Positions 61,525-64,000 of a DNA stretch of 64,000 nucleotides are shown here, piece after piece. The DNA is taken from positions 1-64,000 of the forward strand of contig NZ_FMKA01000009.1 of assembly GCF_900096945.1 (NCBI RefSeq), written 5' to 3'. A program made the translations under genes and the position numbers. The notes under the pieces were generated by a model that was not told where the DNA came from, did no database searches, and saw nothing but the letters and a program-made list of their open reading frames with translations. Numbering within the stretch: position 1 is the stretch's first letter; each line of letters opens with the position of its first letter. This DNA is from Anaerobium acetethylicum. Its GTDB lineage: Bacteria > Bacillota > Clostridia > Lachnospirales > Lachnospiraceae.

Positions 61525-62388
61525 ATGAAAAAGAGCGCTATAAATTATTTTCTGATTGCGCCGGCACTGCTGATCAGCATAGCAATTATACTGGTTCCTG
61601 GTATTTTGACAATTATTATGTCATTTACAGATTGGAACGGAATTTCTCCTAATATCAACTTTATCGGGTTAGGGAATTTTCAGGAACTATTTGCTGATGA
61701 TGTTTTTTGGAAATCAATATTTAATAACGTAAAATGGACTATTTTATTCCTGACGATACCGGTAGCACTGGCACTTTTAGTATCCGCACTGCTGGTTGAA
61801 AAAAAGAAGAGCAGAAGCCTGTATCAGGTGATATTCCTTATTCCATATGTACTTGCACCGGCAGTAAATGCCATGCTCTGGCTGAATATTATTTTTAACC
61901 CGATGTCAGGGGTAATAGGATATTTGAGGACGATAGGGCTGGATATAGGATCCCCGCTTACAAACATGAGCGGTGCCCTGTATGCGGTTGCGGCGGTTGA
62001 CATATGGCACTACTGGGGCTATCTGTCGGTCATCTATCTGGCAGCATTAAGGCAGACGCCTACGGATCAGGTGGAAGCGGCAAGGGTGGATGGATGCAAT
62101 GCATGGCAGGTGTTCAGATATGTATACTTTCCAAGCATGAAATCCACATTCAAGCTCATGTACGTAATGATAATCATTTTCTCATTCCTGGCATTCGATT
62201 ATATCAAGCTTCTGACGGGAGGCGGTCCCGCACACAGCACTGAAGTTCTGGGAACATATGCATATACCTTTGCATTCTCTGCGCTGCAGGTAGGCAAGGC
62301 ATCAGCGGTAGGTCTGTTCATGAGTTTCTTCGGGATGATTGCATCCGTTATCTATACGAAATTAAGTAAAAACGAGGAAATAGCATAA
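61525..62388 (+). CDS. Sugar ABC transporter permease (MalF/UgpA type)
   Basis: A 287-residue inner-membrane permease with six transmembrane helices and the coupling EAA motif EAARVDGCNAWQVFRYVYFP near residue 190. Opening FLIAPALLISIAIILVPGI is typical. AGGGAGGTACC precedes the ATG. Pairs with the next gene. Confidence 0.93.
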   Translation: MKKSAINYFLIAPALLISIAIILVPGILTIIMSFTDWNGISPNINFIGLGNFQELFADDVFWKSIFNNVKWTILFLTIPVALALLVSALLVEKKKSRSLYQVIFLIPYVLAPAVNAMLWLNIIFNPMSGVIGYLRTIGLDIGSPLTNMSGALYAVAAVDIWHYWGYLSVIYLAALRQTPTDQVEAARVDGCNAWQVFRYVYFPSMKSTFKLMYVMIIIFSFLAFDYIKLLTGGGPAHSTEVLGTYAYTFAFSALQVGKASAVGLFMSFFGMIASVIYTKLSKNEEIA

Positions 62389-62405
62389 AGGAGGTTCAGA
62401 TAACA

Positions 62406-63245
62406 ATGGTTTCAACAAAAGGGAAAAAAGTAAGAAAAAATATATCCACACATCTGGTACTGATATTCATATCATGCATTTCGCTTGGACCGATACTGCT
62501 GGTAGTACTGAACAGCTTTAAATCTCATGCTGAGATTGTAAGGAATCCTTTGTCGCTGCCGACTGTTTTTCATTTCGAAAACTATGTAACAGCCTGGGAA
62601 ACAGGAAAATTTTCGACAGGATTCATCAACAGCATGATTCTGTCAGGAATAACTATAATAATCGTTTTGATAGCAGCATCGCTAGCGGGATACGTTCTTG
62701 CCGGAAAGAGGATAAAGGGAAGTGACGGTGTCCTTGTTTATTTCATGATGGCGATGACCGTACCGATCCAGCTGTTCCTGTTTCCTCTCTATTATGCGAT
62801 GGCGAGCTTGGATCTGATCGGTAATATTCCGGCAGTCAGCCTGATTCTTTCAGCAACAAGCATGCCTTTGGCAGTGTTCCTCATGAGGACTTTTTTTCTG
62901 AATGTTCCAAGGGAACTGGAAGAAGCGGCAAGAATCGATGGAGCTTCCACGTGGCAGGTGATCTGGCACGTAATGAGACCTGTTGTTTCGCCAGGCCTCA
63001 TAACTGTAGCTGTAATTGTAGGCCTGCAGTCATGGAATGAATATCTTATTACATCTACGTTTTTACAGGGAGAGGATTCGTTCACGGCTACATTGGGATT
63101 CTTATCTATGAATGGAACTTATTCGTCTGATCAGGCCATATTGATGGCAGCAGCGGTTATTATGATTGCCCCGATCGTTATTTTCTTTGTTTGTATACAG
63201 AAATATTTTGTGGACGGTATGGCAAGTGGAGCGGTAAAAGGCTGA
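62406..63245 (+). CDS. Sugar ABC transporter permease (MalG/UgpE type)
   Basis: A 279-residue permease with six transmembrane helices and the EAA motif EEAARIDGASTWQVIWHVMRP near residue 172. 17 bp after the first permease, with AAAGGAGG upstream. No ATPase gene follows before the next unrelated gene, so the transporter must share an MsmK/UgpC-type ATPase encoded elsewhere, as is common in clostridia. Confidence 0.93.
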   Translation: MVSTKGKKVRKNISTHLVLIFISCISLGPILLVVLNSFKSHAEIVRNPLSLPTVFHFENYVTAWETGKFSTGFINSMILSGITIIIVLIAASLAGYVLAGKRIKGSDGVLVYFMMAMTVPIQLFLFPLYYAMASLDLIGNIPAVSLILSATSMPLAVFLMRTFFLNVPRELEEAARIDGASTWQVIWHVMRPVVSPGLITVAVIVGLQSWNEYLITSTFLQGEDSFTATLGFLSMNGTYSSDQAILMAAAVIMIAPIVIFFVCIQKYFVDGMASGAVKG

Positions 63246-63253
63246 TTTTGAAA

Positions 63254-63302
63254 TTTGTGTGCATCTTATGTGACTATGAAGGACATAGTCCTGAATAGCT
63301 GC
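63254..63302. repeat. MITE right-end copy inside the sugar operon
   Basis: The palindromic part, 63270-63302, starts GTGACTATGAAGGAC and ends GTCCTGAATAGCTGC. The 16 bp to its left (TTTGTGTGCATCTTAT) also match the MITE interior, so this is a longer right-end fragment. It lies between the permease gene and the ADP-ribosylglycohydrolase gene. Confidence 0.7.
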
Positions 63303-63327
63303 AAAAGATTAATGAAAGAGGTGTGGA

Positions 63328-64000
63328 ATGAAGGATTATAGTGAGAAGATTTATGCAGGTGTGTTAGGTAAAATTCTGGGCGTATATTTAGGAAGACCGG
63401 TGGAAGGCTGGACATATGAAAAAATCGACAGCACATTCGGCGAAGTATATAATTTCAAGAATCATAAGACTGGAGCACCTCTCATTGTACCCGATGATGA
63501 TATTTCAGGAACGTTTGTATTTTACAGGGCATTGGAAGATAACGGATATGATTTGGAATTGACAGCCAGGCAGATTGGCGACACTTGGCTGAACTATGTG
63601 ATTGAAGACAAGACCATTCTCTGGTGGGGCGGCCTTTCAAGAAGTTCCGAGCATACAGCATATTTGAGGCTAAAAGAAGGCGTTGAGGCTCCAGAGAGCG
63701 GATCAGTTGAGCTAAACGGTGAGAGCATGGCTGAGCAGATAGGAGCGCAGATATTTATTGACACATGGGCGCTTGTAAACCCGAATAATCCAGAGAGGAC
63801 AGCTGATCTGGCAAGAAAGGCGGCTAGTGTAAGCCACGGCGGAATCGCGATAGAAGCAGCCGTATTCCTGGCAGTCATGGAATCACTGGCTTTTGAGGAA
63901 AATGATATAGACAGACTGATTGATGAAGCGGTTAAATACGTAAAGGATGACAGGCTGACAGTATTGATAGAGGAAGTGCGCAAGGTATGCGCTGAAGCGG
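63328..64000 (+). CDS. ADP-ribosylglycohydrolase family protein (5' part)
   Basis: Frame of 224 codons running off the window edge. ATG 63328 has AAAGAGGTG upstream. Seen: IYAGVLGKILGVYLGRPVEGW at the N terminus, the metal-binding PDDDISGTFVFYRALED (about residues 55-71) and SHGGIAIEAAVFLAVMESLA, corresponding to the DDxxxT and SHDGxAxxGA motifs of the DraG family. The family hydrolyses N- or O-linked ADP-ribose or related glycosides with Mg/Mn. Placed after the sugar permeases, it may process the imported substrate; that link is inference. Confidence 0.87.
   Translation, partial: MKDYSEKIYAGVLGKILGVYLGRPVEGWTYEKIDSTFGEVYNFKNHKTGAPLIVPDDDISGTFVFYRALEDNGYDLELTARQIGDTWLNYVIEDKTILWWGGLSRSSEHTAYLRLKEGVEAPESGSVELNGESMAEQIGAQIFIDTWALVNPNNPERTADLARKAASVSHGGIAIEAAVFLAVMESLAFEENDIDRLIDEAVKYVKDDRLTVLIEEVRKVCAEA

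Overview
The window looks like chromosome from a low-to-mid GC anaerobic member of the Clostridia (Firmicutes). Evidence: an oxygen-sensitive class III ribonucleotide reductase (nrdDG), strong AGGAGG-type ribosome binding sites, TTGACA/TATAAT promoters, many intrinsic terminators, PdxST-type vitamin B6 synthesis, and clusters of DUF families mainly known from clostridia (DUF6465, DUF4003, DUF4173/DUF2975, DUF1846, DUF4914, C_GCAxxG_C_C). A Lachnospirales-like host is my guess, not a demonstrated fact. I see no rRNA, tRNA, CRISPR array, prophage or intact transposase gene.

Layout. 1-5.3 kb: tail of a DUF4214 protein, then a VTC polyphosphate-polymerase / DUF4956 / beta-helix lipoprotein operon and an LPG-synthase-type membrane protein. 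5.4-6.3 kb: a YitT-family gene whose normal 5' end carries an in-frame TAG. 6.5-9.3 kb: nrdD-nrdG behind two NrdR boxes. 9.7-11.5 kb: two L-ribulose-5-phosphate epimerases with separate control regions. 12.1-15.9 kb: bioY-bioB-bioD-bioA behind a BirA-type operator; bioF is absent. 16-19 kb: PAP2 phosphatase, AGCS amino-acid symporter, TetR regulator. 19.3-23.2 kb: DUF6465, a DUF1858 redox protein, an unknown protein coupled to hemerythrin, and a DbpA-like RNA helicase. 23.6-27.8 kb: DUF1846, PocR/AraC regulator, an unrecognised membrane-anchored protein. 28.4-30.9 kb: a small basic protein, a GreA-like factor, pdxS-pdxT. 31.5-35.8 kb: small membrane proteins, DUF4003, and a DUF4173-DUF2975-XRE operon behind a perfect 16-bp palindrome. 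35.9-40.2 kb: an alpha/beta hydrolase with a 12-bp minisatellite, RecQ, a CPA2 antiporter. 40.7-47.9 kb: an F-type ATP synthase operon with two copies of the c-subunit gene encoding identical proteins. 48.2-51.5 kb: DUF1275, DUF2294, DUF4914. 51.6-55.1 kb: a YtrA-type GntR / ABC ATPase / large permease operon. 55.6-58.4 kb: NYN/OST-HTH protein, DUF1905, C_GCAxxG_C_C, small membrane protein. 58.4-64 kb: LacI regulator, sugar ABC transporter without its own ATPase, start of an ADP-ribosylglycohydrolase.

The most unusual material is in the non-coding DNA. (1) A 143-bp MITE present in two near-identical, oppositely oriented copies, each flanked by a perfect 8-bp target duplication, with terminal repeats starting GTAAC (an IS66-like hallmark), plus a trail of short 22-52 bp relatives throughout the window, some inside operons and some forming the last codons of genes. 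(2) A separate 134-bp structured repeat in three copies with a 16-bp stem that shows compensatory base changes between copies and ends in a hairpin plus T-rich tail, resembling a small RNA or palindromic mobile unit. I do not recognise this second family. Protein-level curiosities are the YitT amber codon, the duplicated atpE, the bioF-less biotin operon and the coupled unknown-protein/hemerythrin pair.
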